This document shows, piece after piece, positions 13,931 through 24,570 of a stretch of 64,000 nucleotides of DNA. The notes under the pieces were generated by a model. It ran no database searches. It was given only the letters and a program-made list of their open reading frames with translations, and was not told the origin of the DNA. The stretch is from Isoetes taiwanensis (Eukaryota > Streptophyta > Lycopodiopsida > Isoetales > Isoetaceae). The number at the start of each line of letters is the position of its first letter. The stretch's first letter is position 1. The position numbers and the translations under genes were made by a program. The DNA is taken from the NCBI GenBank assembly GCA_021234155.1, contig JAJEKV010000097.1:1-64000 (forward strand). The letters run 5' to 3'.

Positions 13931-14689
13931 CTGACAAGTTTTCTAAGGTTTGATTCACTCGCTTAAATATTTAACATTGATTGGTGCTTACTACAAATAA
14001 GTGATGCACAAACATAACTTGTGTCCTATTGTTTTTGAGATATATGCCTATGCTTCCATAGCAAAAGTGCATCTAGAAACTTTACTTTCATGCATTTGAT
14101 GCTTGTTTCACCATGGAAAAGAATGCATTTTCTTCTTTTCAAAACATCGCCTCATGTAATTAAACCGAAGTTGCTTCTAAGGAGTCGTGATATAATATAC
14201 TCAAAATGAAAAAGGTAACTCACCATTTTCTATGTCCAAGTTTTTATTCTTGTCTAATTATTATCCTAATGGTGAGATGATGGCTTTGGTGCTTAGGACA
14301 CCAAAGGAGGATTTAAAAAGTCAAGTATTTGAAGACGCAGCTTGAAACGTTTTTTTAAAGCCTTCGGATTTCTTCTTTTTGATGCTGATATAGTTTGCTG
14401 GAGCCCATTGTCTCGTGACCTTTATTGGCATTGTAAAGATTGTCAATTCTTGACATGTAACTATGGTTAGATTTAAATACAAAAATTTTTCTTCTATATA
14501 CACTCTTATCTCGTTATAAATCTGTATCTTATTAAATTCAAGCATCATTATAGTCTAGACAAAATTCAAATAGCTTTTTATAATGATGAAATGATGACAA
14601 GAGAATGTTGATGAAAATGTGTTAAAACACCAATGAAGCATACGATGTGATGTGATGGATGTGCTAAACAAAAACAAACCTGACGAAAA
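13931..14689. other. No recognised gene (CACTA interior)
   Basis: AT-rich spacer without assignable coding or RNA signal, leading into the right subterminal repeat block. Confidence 0.5.
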
Positions 14690-15040
14690 ACTTGACGTAA
14701 ACTTTGACGAAAAATATGACGTAAACTTTGACGAAAAATCTGACGTAATTTTGACGCATACTATGACGAATATTTCTGACGAAAAATGTGACGAAAATTC
14801 TGACGTTAAGTCTGACGAAAAAGATGACTAATATTCTCGACGAAAAAATATGACGAAAGCTCGACGAAAATTCTCGACGATTTTTGCGTCGATTAATCTG
14901 ACGAAAAATTTTGGCCTTAAAATCGACGATTTTTTCGTCGAAAAATATACGCCGTAATATCGCGCGGCCATATGAGTCCGCGGTAATTGCCTATTACAGG
15001 AAGGGTTTTCGACGATTTTTTCCGACAAAAAAAACGTGCT
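14690..15040. repeat. Right subterminal repeats of the CACTA element
   Basis: More than a dozen copies of TGACGAAAAA / TGACGTAA / CTCGACGA(A/T)AA-like units are packed into 350 bases. They correspond to the CGACG units at the left end and stop just before the CACTA terminus. This is the expected position of TnpA-type binding sites. Confidence 0.8.
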
Positions 15041-15053
15041 TTCTCTTGTAGTG

Positions 15054-15262
15054 TTAGACCCGCCAATAATGCCTTGTATTCTGCTGCATTGGATGTACAA
15101 TCATGTAAGATCTCGCCTTTCTTTGCGAGCACCTCCATCCTCTCATTTTTAAGCACAACTCCTGTGCAAGCTAGCTGCAATCTTTAGAAAATCCCTCCGT
15201 CAAACCATAAATATGCACGGTTTTCAACATCCTCTTCTCTACCTATAGCTTCTTGCTTAAGA
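15054..15262 (-). pseudogene. RNase H, N-terminal part, Ty3/gypsy
   Basis: Minus-strand reading shows YLWFDGG (first catalytic Asp), then after a stop LQLACTGVVLKNERMEVLAK, and SNAAEYKALLAGLT with the second catalytic Glu. This is the start of a plant-retroelement RNase H. It follows the protease directly on the same strand and is cut at 15053 by the CACTA element. The remaining half is at 1153-1402. One frameshift or stop separates the DGG block from the rest. Confidence 0.85.
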
Positions 15263-15361
15263 ATTAGACAAGTATCAATATCACTGATTTTGGTCAATGG
15301 GGTTACCTCTTTGTTGATGATAAACCGCCCATCCCTTCGTCCAATAATAAATCTTTCATTT

Positions 15362-15931
15362 CTATAAAAGCAACTCGTCCTTCTTCTCAATAAACTTCCT
15401 TCCATCACTATTATAGATATAAGCCACTCGTATTCCATCACTAATACGACAATAGCCTTCGTCCCAAAGCGGTCTAGCACCGACTGATTTTATCCATTTC
15501 CTGCCCAAAAAAAGATCATAACTTGTGGATTTACCTGGATCATCATGAAAGGACACCACTATGAAATTGGCTGCCGCTGTTATCTCTTCAACTGTCACCG
15601 GAACATTTGTCACAATTCCTATTGGACGCACTTTGTGTCCCGAAAAAGTACGTAGTATTTGCGTGGTGGACTTATTCACTTTTAGGCCAAGCTGTATCAT
15701 CACATTGTATGGCATAACATTAGGACCCGATCCACCATCTACATAAACTTTTTCTAAGCGCTTCCCCTCCACTATAGCTTCACACTCAAAAATACCTGGA
15801 TCTTCTGCAGTTTCGTCTATTATTATATTACTTACCAAGCATTCTTCATCATTGTTGCCCACATTGTTCATAATGCTTTCCCCATTCTCGCCCAAAGAGA
15901 TTGAAGAGTTTTTGTTTGGACGAAGGGGCAA
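15362..15931 (-). pseudogene. Ty3/gypsy aspartic protease (retropepsin)
   Basis: A 189-residue open minus-strand frame has the retropepsin core: EAIVEGKRLEKVYVDGGSGPN, with the catalytic Asp at residue 65 in a DGGS setting. It is followed by VMPYNVMIQLGLKV, as in plant Ty3 proteases of the Tat/Athila type. It would cleave Gag-Pol. It lies between gag (upstream, 16057 and above) and RNase H (downstream). The frame is intact across the catalytic core, but the element as a whole is dead because both neighbours are disrupted. Confidence 0.87.
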
Positions 15932-16056
15932 CTTTAAGCGTGGTTAGTAAATCCATCTCGCACTCTAGAACCCTTTCAATAACCGTTTCTAAATCATGCG
16001 GACCTCCTGCTTTCCGTTTCTTCCCGGTGTGATTGGTATGTTATTCCTAACATTGT

Positions 16057-17069
16057 TCAACAAAATCTCGCAGTGGGATCAACCACTTTCAAACTGTATT
16101 TAGGTGGTGTCTTTGCGTGTTTGACTTGTGGAGACACTGGGTTTCCTGGCAGCATGGGTTGTTGCCTTCCAATTTCACGTTTTGACATTTCACAATCTCG
16201 AGTATGGGTTTGCTGTTTTGTGACCACATTTAAGACTTTATCTTCCTCTTCAACCACATTTAGCTCTATGAGGTTGCCGTTTGAACTGGAGCTTGTGGCC
16301 CCGCCTTTGTTTTTTAATAAGTCTTGCCAAGATAAATATTGCTTCACCCTGCACTTATCTTCCAAGTGACCAGTCTCTTTGCAGAATGTGCAAACAGGGC
16401 GCTCTCTGCCGAAATGTTCCTTCAAGTTACAATTCGGACATGGTCTTGCATAACATGTATTTTCAGTGCGGCCAATTCTTCTACATATAGAACATTCTGG
16501 AACAGTTTTGGTTGCTTGCATTTTTAATGCTTCTGTTAAATGTTTAGACATTTCCAGCAAGGTTTGCATTCCACTTTCTAAGCGATCCGTAGCTTTTGAA
16601 ACTTCGTTCTTTAGATCTTCTTCAAATCTGACTCTCCTTTCTTTCTTCTCATTTGTAATTGCATAACAGGCATGTATCTGCTCCTGTTCCTGCTCCCAAT
16701 CTGAATAGCCACAAGGAGAAGCATGGTTTGTAACTTCTTTTTCTGGTATTAAGGCTATGGTTTTTGCAATTTCCATGGCTTTGGAAAATGCTTTATGTAT
16801 TGAGTCTAGGGCCCCTGTAGCTTGCAGTTTGCACATTTTCCTATAGACCTTAAACTGAGGTTCCAGACCTGCAACAAAGCTTTCAACTAGATAGATGGTA
16901 GGTGTTCCACCCTAATTGCCGGCATCTCACAATATAATCATTGAATCTTTCAGCAAATACAGCAACACTTTCTCCCTGTTTAATGGCAAGAGTGTGTAAT
17001 TCCTGCACCAACGTGCTCTTCGTAGGTAACACTCTAAATCTATCTAAAAAGTTATGACGTAGGATATCT
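16057..17069 (-). pseudogene. Ty3/gypsy gag, C-terminal part with zinc knuckles
   Basis: From 17069 the minus strand reads the C-terminal half of the retrotrans_gag domain (FLDRFRVLPTKSTLVQEL, then SVAVFAERFNDYIVRC). After a frameshift, a 259-residue frame (16836-16057) has three CCHC-type knuckles. Residues 115-128 lack the His (Arg instead). The one starting at residue 133 lacks a properly spaced last Cys. Residues 149-162, CTFCKETGHLEDKC, form a perfect CX2CX4HX4C. The upstream part of gag is at 31475-31760 and is separated by the 14.4-kb insertion at 17070-31474. The open frame extending into 17170 reads LTR sequence and is not gag. Confidence 0.88.
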
Positions 17070-17227
17070 TGTAACGGGCCCATGGTAGACCGCTCGAGTA
17101 TTCGAACCTTGAATGTGTCTGTGGGGCATTCCCGAGACACCGACATAAATGGGTAGAAGCGACTACTCATAAACGTCTAGACGGTTTTGCCCAGTTGGTT
17201 AAGGGCATGTCGGTTAGGAACGTCACA
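17070..17227 (+). repeat. 158-bp LTR (family A), left copy
   Basis: Begins TGTAAC and ends GTCACA, with TG...CA termini. The PBS begins two bases after its end. By eye it differs from the inverted right copy (31317-31474) at about six of 158 positions, mostly transitions. The small size is TRIM-like. Confidence 0.88.
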
Positions 17228-17229
17228 GT

Positions 17230-17284
17230 TGGTATCAGAGCCAAGTTTCGATCCTGGGACCTGTGGGTTATGGGCCCACCACGC
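17230..17284 (-). pseudogene. Reverse-transcribed fragment of initiator tRNA-Met
   Basis: Read on the minus strand, this 55-nt stretch matches the 3' three quarters of plant initiator tRNA-Met: end of D arm, anticodon stem-loop with CAT (GGGCCCATAACCC), variable loop, T arm (GGATCGAAAC), acceptor strand and CCA. Only one difference from the family sequence as I know it was noticed. On the plus strand it starts as the ordinary primer-binding site (TGGTATCAGAGCC). The copy therefore extends about 40 nt beyond the usual 12-18-nt PBS, past the position of modified A58. It ends at a junction with the terminus of LTR B. Confidence 0.85.
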
Positions 17285-17291
17285 TACCAAC

Positions 17292-19124
17292 TGTGACGGG
17301 CCTGGCCAGTTAACCTTTATGGTAACTGGAGATCCCATCAATCTCGACCATTGGATCTACTTAAGTTTAAAAACTTAAGAAATTAACTCATACATCTGCA
17401 ACAATAACACTTAGGTAAAGAATTTAATCTTTATATCAATATTCCAAGGTCCCAAAAACTATTCCCCCATAACCAATAATAATATTCTCATGCTACATCC
17501 ATGAACTTAGCAATTATAGTTTCAACCCAGTTCTTGTAATAATCAACAAGTTTGTTTATTTGCAATCAAATTCCTACTATCGCCTTCCCAAAGCTTAGTT
17601 ACACTCCAGAGCCTTTTGCATGTTTGCTTACACCATCAACAATGGGGTTAGTCACAGGGACTAAGTGGGGATCGAGGTTCTAGGACATGCCTAAGCATCA
17701 ACAACGTAATGCATCCATCCAAAAACAATAACTCAACCTTACCGTAACCTCACCCTTGAAACTCAAGTTAGTAATCCATACAAGCATGTCCCATAATGCA
17801 CAATTTACCCATGAATAGCTACTACATACTACAACCATTGTAATTCAATTCAAGACATCCCAATTAACATAATAACAACTTAGCAACCATGGCAACATAG
17901 ACAACAACCAATATTCCTCTGGGTCTGAGCATGGTCAACTTGGCTGATCAGGTCAGTGACATGGAGGTGGGGTAAACCACGTGTGTACACACCCATCCAC
18001 GTTGTGTCCAGCATTGGAGGACCACTTAACTGTGCAAGACGTTGTACCCTAAGGTACCAACGCCCGATGTTCCAAATAAACCATTCACATATCACTGTGC
18101 AATAACCGCGAGTCTAGACCATCGTACCTAGACTCCGGCCCCAGAGGATTATATCAAAGAGCATTCCAATACTATTATAGCACTTCGCATAAAAATATAT
18201 CATAGCATATTCCAACAAGGGATTCTCAATGTCAACCAAATTGTGTAGCAAATCATAATGCCATATTAGTGGATAACCAACCACACCATGATACATCCCA
18301 AAGACATGTTTTAATAATAATCCATGCACGCATAATTATACTTTACTAGGCCAACCAAATCAGAGATATGATAAATCATAATTCCTTTAATTAAATGCAA
18401 ACATTAGCAACACGCTACATTGACAATAGTAAGTATGATCCCATGCTCCTAGAACAATTGAATCACCGACATGATATGCTTTCAAGGACCAACAACCTAA
18501 GACAATTTAATAACATCATAAAACCGTAATACAATTATGTGTGTTTAACTCATCAATTTCTCGACTATTCAGAATCAATCTCTACTATATGATTATATAA
18601 AAACCACAGATGATAATCTAAAAGCACTATTTTTCCTTCTCTTTTACATTATTCAAGAATCTATCTTTGATTCTGTTAATTCAATTCAGATCATGCCTCA
18701 ATCCATTAAATCTACAAACCATCATCAAAGCTCATTAAGTTTTCCCAAACTACATCAACCAAAACATAGACATCACAAGAACCCCAGGTGTAAGACTTGA
18801 CCCCACCTGGAAATACTTTGCTCCTTCTCCTCGGTTCAATTCTGGTCAATCTGGTGCAAGCGCATCTGCCACAACAAAAAAAGGCTTCTTTCCCATGAAA
18901 AACTCCTTCCCAAGAAATCAAGAATAATATTGTTGCGCTTATATAACCTAACAATGACCTTGCATGCATGCACACGCTGCATGCATGCACACACTGCATG
19001 CACGGACACATTGCATGCATGTATTCCTAGCGCATAATCATTTATTTTACCATTGAAAATGCACTCTTATATAATGGCAACGTTACTCACATCTTAATGT
19101 TGCTAGGTTGCTAGGTCCGTTACA
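17292..19124 (-). repeat. 1.83-kb LTR (family B), minus orientation
   Basis: On the minus strand it starts TGTAACGGACC (19124) and ends GGCCCGTCACA (17292). It is preceded by a polypurine tract (19125-19143) and followed by GTTGGTA, the first bases of the iMet PBS. A TATATAAG box lies about 50 bases into it, near 19075. I found no second copy in the window. Apart from the termini it is unrelated to LTR A. No gene was recognised inside. Confidence 0.7.
18955..19022. promoter_or_regulatory. Cluster of RY (CATGCA) motifs in LTR B
   Basis: Four spaced units of TGCATGCATGCAC type lie within about 65 bases, 100-170 bases inside the 5' end of LTR B, which is its U3 region. CATGCA is the RY/Sph core recognised by B3 factors such as ABI3/FUS3. 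The regulatory role is inferred. Confidence 0.5.
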
Positions 19125-19143
19125 GTCTCTCCTTAAAAAATTC
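19125..19143 (-). other. Polypurine tract of the LTR-B element
   Basis: Minus-strand sequence AATTTTTTAAGGAGAGAC abuts the TGTAAC start of LTR B. This is the expected position and composition for plus-strand priming, marking 17292-19124 as a 3' LTR. Confidence 0.65.
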
Positions 19144-19438
19144 AACCCATGTCCTCATGGGTGCATCTTAGAGTGCTCATGAAAAATCCAGTTTGTATCT
19201 CCCTTTGTGACATCTTCCTTGGAACAAACCCAACCATTGATCTAATTTTTTTTTTTTTTTATAGTCCGCCTCCTTAATTCCCCGGGTCTCTTCCCTTTAT
19301 GCCTTCACATCTTAATCCTCAATTCAACATACTTCCAAATGAATACAATTTTGTCCCTCAGAACTGACCCATCCTTATCAAACACAATTGTTTAGCGTTC
19401 CAATCCAAGGTGATGCCTCTCCAAACTTGAAAGTTCAA

Positions 19439-20988
19439 GGGAAAAGAACAAGAGATGCCGGCAGGCGCTTAGGGCTGCCGGCGTTTTTCCTTGTAACTTG
19501 AGCACCTGAACTCCGTTTTCGATGATCTTTAGTTCGTTGGAAAGCTTGTTCCGAGAGCTCTCCATCAACATCAATTTTGTTAGGGTTTGCTATCAGGTTA
19601 GGGGCCAGATTTGGGTCTGTTTGATTTCGGCCACTTATAGTAGGGATGAGAAAGTCAGATATGGTTCCAACATCCAAGGCAGCGACAAAATGGCGTGAAT
19701 CTATCACCAATTTGGTGATACGTGATCCCTTAGTTGCTGCGCAAAAAGAGGTAAATAATTCAGTTGAAAGTTCTTTGCCTTCGATGCTGGCTACTCCAGT
19801 GGTTCTTGAAGAAAGGGATTTTCCTCCCTTGCAAGGCGCTGCGAGTAAGGGAGTGGAAGTTAATGGGAATTTGCATCCACCAGGTACATATTCCTGTCAT
19901 AATGTAGTTCCTCAGCCTCAGGCAAATAATAGTGCTTGGAAATCATCTGATTCGGTTACAAAAGTTCCATATCAAAGATTTAGCGATTGGCTTTGTAAGG
20001 ATATATCTAGTGCATCTAGAAAGGCAAGGGTAGCAGCTGCTTTACAGGAAGTAAGGATGAGTTGTCCGCAATCTTGGACACATTAAAAGCCCGACAGATT
20101 CAACTTCAACAACAATTGCCTCCAGATGACATATTTTACCAGTCTGACTGTCAGAATGTGGTTCAAGCTTCTGGTATTCCTGTGGTTGAGGTGGACCATC
20201 AAGCTCATATTAAGTGTGCTGAGAATTTATCTTCTTGTGCAGTTCTTGGGTATTTTACTGGTGGCTATTTAGATTTTTCACGGTTCCATGTTTGGTTATC
20301 TCGGCTTCTGAGACACCTTCAACTTCCTCCTTTCCAGTCCATCAAGTTGTTGGCAAAAAACTTTGTTCTCATTATGTTTGAAAGTAGTGATGCAGTGGAC
20401 TCTTTGGTATCAAGAGGGATTGATCCACTTGGTGGGGAATATATGATGTACCAGTATTACTCTCCTGGCTTTACACCAGATACAGTTCGTGCATTAAAGA
20501 TGCCTTGATGGTTCTCCATACCTAATCTTCCTCCTGATCTAATGGCTCATCAATTTCTAGTTGCAATTGCAACGGGACTTGGGGTTCATATCTCACACTC
20601 CATCATGAATGGTCCAAGGATTTGTGTTTCTATGCCTGTTGACTCGCCTTTACCAGATTGTGTAGTTGTGAAGAGCGGGCCTTGGTATAAAAAGTTGGAT
20701 CGTAAGCTTTTGAATGGTCCAGAATTAGCCTGCTTGTTTCCTGATAAGGAGGCTTTTGTTAGCTTTCATCGAGGTACTCGTGCATCTCAGGCATCTGTTC
20801 AACATTCTTCTCAGGTTCAAGCTCTTATTGTTATTTCTTCATCTATTCATGATCAACAACCTTTGCCAGTTGCCTTGCATTCCTCGGCTATGGAAGATGC
20901 TCTACACATAGTTCCAACGGTGTCGTCCTTAGCACCGTCAGCTACAGTTATAGTTTCTACCACTCTCCCCGTTGTTGCTCCTGCTTCT
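19439..20988 (+). mobile_element. 1.55-kb insert carrying an ORF1-like (DUF4283) gene, 17-bp flanking repeats
   Basis: The identical 17-mer CAAACTTGAAAGTTCAA flanks the segment at 19422-19438 and 20989-21005, consistent with a target-primed (LINE-type) insertion. The insert begins with UTR-like sequence and contains the DUF4283 pseudogene. It ends without a poly(A) or simple tail and without RT, which is unusual. Confidence 0.65.
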
Positions 20989-20997
20989 CAAACTTGA
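19646..20997 (+). pseudogene. DUF4283 protein, LINE ORF1-like, broken
   Basis: The plus strand encodes a protein in two frames. The first (19646-20086, 146 aa) is a low-complexity N-terminal region with EERDFPPLQ. A frameshift around 20062-20086 leads to the second frame (20062-20997), interrupted by TGA at 20506. It contains LGYFTGGYLDFSRFHVWL, FVLIMFESSDAVDSLVSRG, WFSIPNLPPDL and ICVSMPVDSPLPDCVVV, the sequence pattern of DUF4283. This domain occurs in plant L1-type ORF1 proteins and related domesticated genes. A terminal CCHC knuckle is not visible. No endonuclease or RT lies next to it. It could alternatively be a captured host gene. Confidence 0.72.
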
Positions 20998-21005
20998 AAG
21001 TTCAA

Positions 21006-22055
21006 AGCTAGCTTCATACAAGTAATTTAAGCTAAAGGAAAGATACATATTAGATAGCCCCAATGCACGACCCTTCTAACATTCAATTTAACATACCGCC
21101 GAGTCTAGAACTAACTCAAATATTAATAACATTGAGTATACTCTATGCATCAATAACAACAAAAGGAAAAGAGGAACATACATATCCAATTCAATATGAT
21201 AAATGTAATGCAGTTAATGCAACTTTTCATAAAGAAGGTACGTGCCATAGAAAAAAAACCCACCATTCCAAAGAGATACTCAGGTCGAACTAGATATGTA
21301 ATCTCTCGAGACTTCTTGGGTGGCCAAATCCAAAAAGTAACAAGCAAAATACATAATCAAGTCCCCCAGTCTGGGTATCTTATAGCTAGGTAACATACTT
21401 AAGTTGAAGGGATCCCATAAGAATTATAGCCCATGGTACAAAGAATTCCTCTACGAGTTTATCCAATGACATTGAAGTATCCTAGGCTATATACTTGACC
21501 TCTATATTTAGCCTACTTCCATACATATTACCCCATCACACTGGTTAGTCTTTGAACAAGATCTTATAGGCACCAATTGCCGTTAATTTCAATGAAGCTC
21601 TTGCTTCATGTAATTCGTTCACAACTTCAATCCTTTGACTATATCCTTAATCAAGTAATGCAATCACCATCCCTCCATTTATCTACATTCACTTCTAGCA
21701 TGCCAAATAATTATGATACATGGAAGCACCATTACTAAATGTGCTTACAACTCTTCTATTGCATTCTAAGATTTTCAAAAAAATGGCACTTCCCCATGTC
21801 TATACATTCCCCTCTGCCTTTATCTCATGTCTGGGCTTTATCTGACAACTCTTTCATTCGACTTCATGGTTTACCTACTACCACGATTAAATATGTTATT
21901 CCTCTATTCATCTTCTTCTTCTTCATTATCCGTAAGATGGATAACATTGTTCAATCTTGGCCAATCAATTCTTCAATCTGCCATAATTTAAGTGGATATC
22001 ATTCTCTAAATATAAATGCTTAACCTGACTACTTTGTTCCATTAAGTACTTTCTT
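21006..22055. other. No recognised gene (interior of the LTR-bounded unit)
   Basis: AT-rich sequence with short ORFs only. No domain, RNA gene or repeat could be assigned. Confidence 0.45.
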
Positions 22056-22059
22056 ATAC

Positions 22060-22370
22060 ATAGCGATCCTCGTTTGTGGGGTATGTATGTACAAGTTTTT
22101 GTATACTGTATATTAAGGTTTGCAAAACACTATAAGATTTGAGGGAATGTACTTAATGGTATTAATTTTGTACATGTATTGTAAATATATTTTTGGGGCT
22201 CTCGCTGCCCTACGTAACCTCCCGTGTGAATATGCACCCAAACCAAAGGGGGTTTAAGGGGGATTTTAATTTAAATGTGTTAAATGCAATGGTTTGTGTT
22301 AATAATGTTAATGGTATTTGTGTGTTGATTGTTATATTAAAAAAAATTTTGGGCCCTTCGGGCCATAACT
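22060..22370 (+). repeat. Repeat family R1, copy 1
   Basis: Contains TTTGTGGGGTATG, then GCTCTCGCTGCCC, CCGTGTGAATATGCACCC, AACCAAAGGGGGTTTAAGGG, and finally the hairpin-forming GGGCCCTTCGGGCC. The same ordered blocks recur at 26125-26475 (inverted), 26473-26585 and 28955-29328 (inverted). Confidence 0.85.
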
Positions 22371-23704
22371 AAAGCAGACATAGGTAAACTTTATGTGCTA
22401 GTTAGCCTGTTTATGTAAGTATGTAAGTGCCAAGAAATATACAAATAAGAGTTTTAATTCTATATCGACATGCGTTTTATAAAGATCAGCAAATAGGACC
22501 ATCTTTGTATCTTATGCCTTTGTATCTTTTGTCCCGGAAAATGGAGTGGCGATGCTGACATTTACTATGCAGAATCTGACCATCAAATAGTAAGAACAAA
22601 GAACAAAGGATATGTAGAAAATGCATGGATATAAATATCTTATTTCAGCACCACAATCTCATAGAGGCATTTGCACCATTAAATATTGAGAACAAAGAAC
22701 ATGTAGCAAATGTATATGATACATAAAAACATGAACTTGGCGGCAACTGCCTAATGAATTTCAAATATCCTATTTCATCAAATATCCTATTTCAACATGA
22801 CAAGTATCATGTATTCAGCATGTGAAGGTTAGTCATTACATAAATAGCTAAATAGATTCACCTTTCATCTGGGGCATTAGAGAGGCTATAATGCTTTGGG
22901 CTTGTGAAGCATTTATCTCAAATGCATTACCCTGCATTTCATGAAATCTCTGTGCCTGGAACAACTTCTTTAAAAGCATCTTCTACCATTTTGCATTACC
23001 ATATATTACAAAAAGGCAGGCAATTCAGGACATTCAAAGGCTACCGTTCCTGATGACTTTTCACCTTCAACGCAATCCTCACATTGAATAAAATGAGATG
23101 ACGAGTATAACAAAAGAAGCTGTAAATGGATGCAAATCCCATTTACATTGTTTCAACTAGTAGTACAAGAAAGAAAGCGGAAAATCCGTTATTCTGCTAC
23201 CTTGCAGTCTCTGCAGTATCAGTACAAACAGAATTTAAAATGTGAACTTTAATTTCAAAGTACAAACTATGAGAATGCATATTACAATCATACCTAGCAG
23301 ATGTGATGGGACAGGATGCCGTGAATAATGGCATATACATTACGCAGAGAATAAGGAGCAAAATAAGCAGCTCCTGCAAAATAAAATCATCATTCAGCAG
23401 TTGCATCTCGTCTACTCTTACTCTAGTTAAGACCAATTGGCAATGTTGTCAAGTTACTAATGTTGTCAAGTTACTGGATTCCAACTTAACAAAATATTTC
23501 TCTAAGTTCTACCTACCAAATGTACAAGCATGGCTAACTCTTTTCTGCTTTTTTTATGGTAATCCCACGCTTGGTAGCTTCTGCAGTAAAAACTGAAGAA
23601 GAAAACTTCATGGCACCATACTGCTGCTTTTTAGCTAGTTTTCTCCGCTTGGACTTAGAAATGGTGGTAACTAAATCTGAAGAGAAAGGTCCATAGTGAA
23701 TATG
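22371..23704. other. No firmly recognised gene
   Basis: An open minus-strand frame at 23773-23534 encodes a basic stretch (KSKRRKLAKKQQYGAMKFSS) that I cannot assign; its first part lies inside the adjacent terminal inverted repeat. The remainder shows no coding or structural signal. Confidence 0.4.
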
Positions 23705-24498
23705 TAGCATTATAACAGGGGGTTTTTTTTGTGATTTTATACGCTTTTTGGCATGGTTTTTATATGATTTCATGGGCGTATTGCACGAGGCATACTAATC
23801 AGTATATCTAGAGTGCACACTGGATTCTCATATTTAAATGGCATTTTATCTATGGTTTTGCAATGGTTTTGCCTTGCATGTTTTTGTTCCTTAAAAACTT
23901 AATTAATTTAATTTTATGGAGGCCATGCAAGCAACGAGGCATTCAACTTTAGGGTTGGAGTTTAGGGTTCGTGGAGAAGGGATTTAGAGGACCATTTCTG
24001 GCAGTTTTGTTCTCGCTATGGCCACAGTTCTCTGATAGCTATTTGGCGATGGCATGAATGTCGTATCACGCTAATGGAGCCCAGGATCAAAATTTTCTTG
24101 TCCGGCATCCAAAATCCTGGACGGGATTCCACCCGCCAATGTCTTGTCCGCCTGCCAAATCATCAGAGAATCGTGAATAGGAGTTGCTTGCTATGAACAT
24201 ATCGAGTTCTTGAACAGTCGATTCGCTACGCCAGCTTGCTTTGCCATGATCAGGTTTGATTTACAGCGAAATTACAGGACAAGCTTCTGAATTCCCCGGC
24301 CAAGCTTCTAGGTTTTTACTAGTGAAGGGGATTTAGAGAACCAATAGGTAACGCAAAACCACTTCTGTTAGCAATTCATATGAATTATTCGGCCCGCAGA
24401 TGCTTTGGCATATGAATGATCTCAGTATTTGATTCGTATTGTGCCGCAGTGCCTCTGCTTTTTTCGTTACCCAAACGTTGAGAAGCTTAGCCAGAGAT

Positions 24499-24570
24499 GG
24501 GCGAACTGTTGTTGCTTCTATTCATCAGCCCAAGAATCAAGTTTTTGAGTTGTTTGACAATCTCGCATGA
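24499..24570 (+). pseudogene. Half-size ABCG transporter fragment (H-loop region)
   Basis: The plus strand reads [21 protein letters not shown], then DNLA and a stop. This is the H-loop block of WBC-type ABCG transporters ([19 protein letters not shown]). Only this exon piece remains. It lies upstream of a PPR fragment in the same orientation inside the TIR element. No Walker motifs were found nearby. Confidence 0.75.

Larger units (their letters stand above)
1403..15053. mobile_element. CACTA (En/Spm) DNA transposon, 13.65 kb, non-autonomous
   Basis: The right end, read inward on the minus strand, starts CACTACAAGAGAAA, the standard CACTA terminus. The left end on the plus strand starts CACACAAGAGAA, the same sequence with one base (T) missing. 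Both ends are flanked by TTA (1400-1402 and 15054-15056), matching the 3-bp target duplication of the superfamily. Both ends carry dense subterminal CGAC/GACG repeats. No TnpD-type transposase was recognised inside, so it is probably non-autonomous. It carries two ABC transporter pseudogenes and two CTT microsatellites. It interrupts the RNase H region of the minus-strand Ty3 element. Confidence 0.9.

Noticed and set aside
16883-17170. Open frame starting MSSRFYPFMSVSRE and its near-copy at 31374-31601
   Set aside because: The shared N-terminal text is translation of the 158-bp LTR on one strand, not a conserved protein. Only the part below 17070 is gag.
22340-22370. Helitron 3' end at the GGGCCCTTCGGGCC hairpin
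   Set aside because: The hairpin is good but no CTRR terminus follows at the expected distance, and all copies continue differently.
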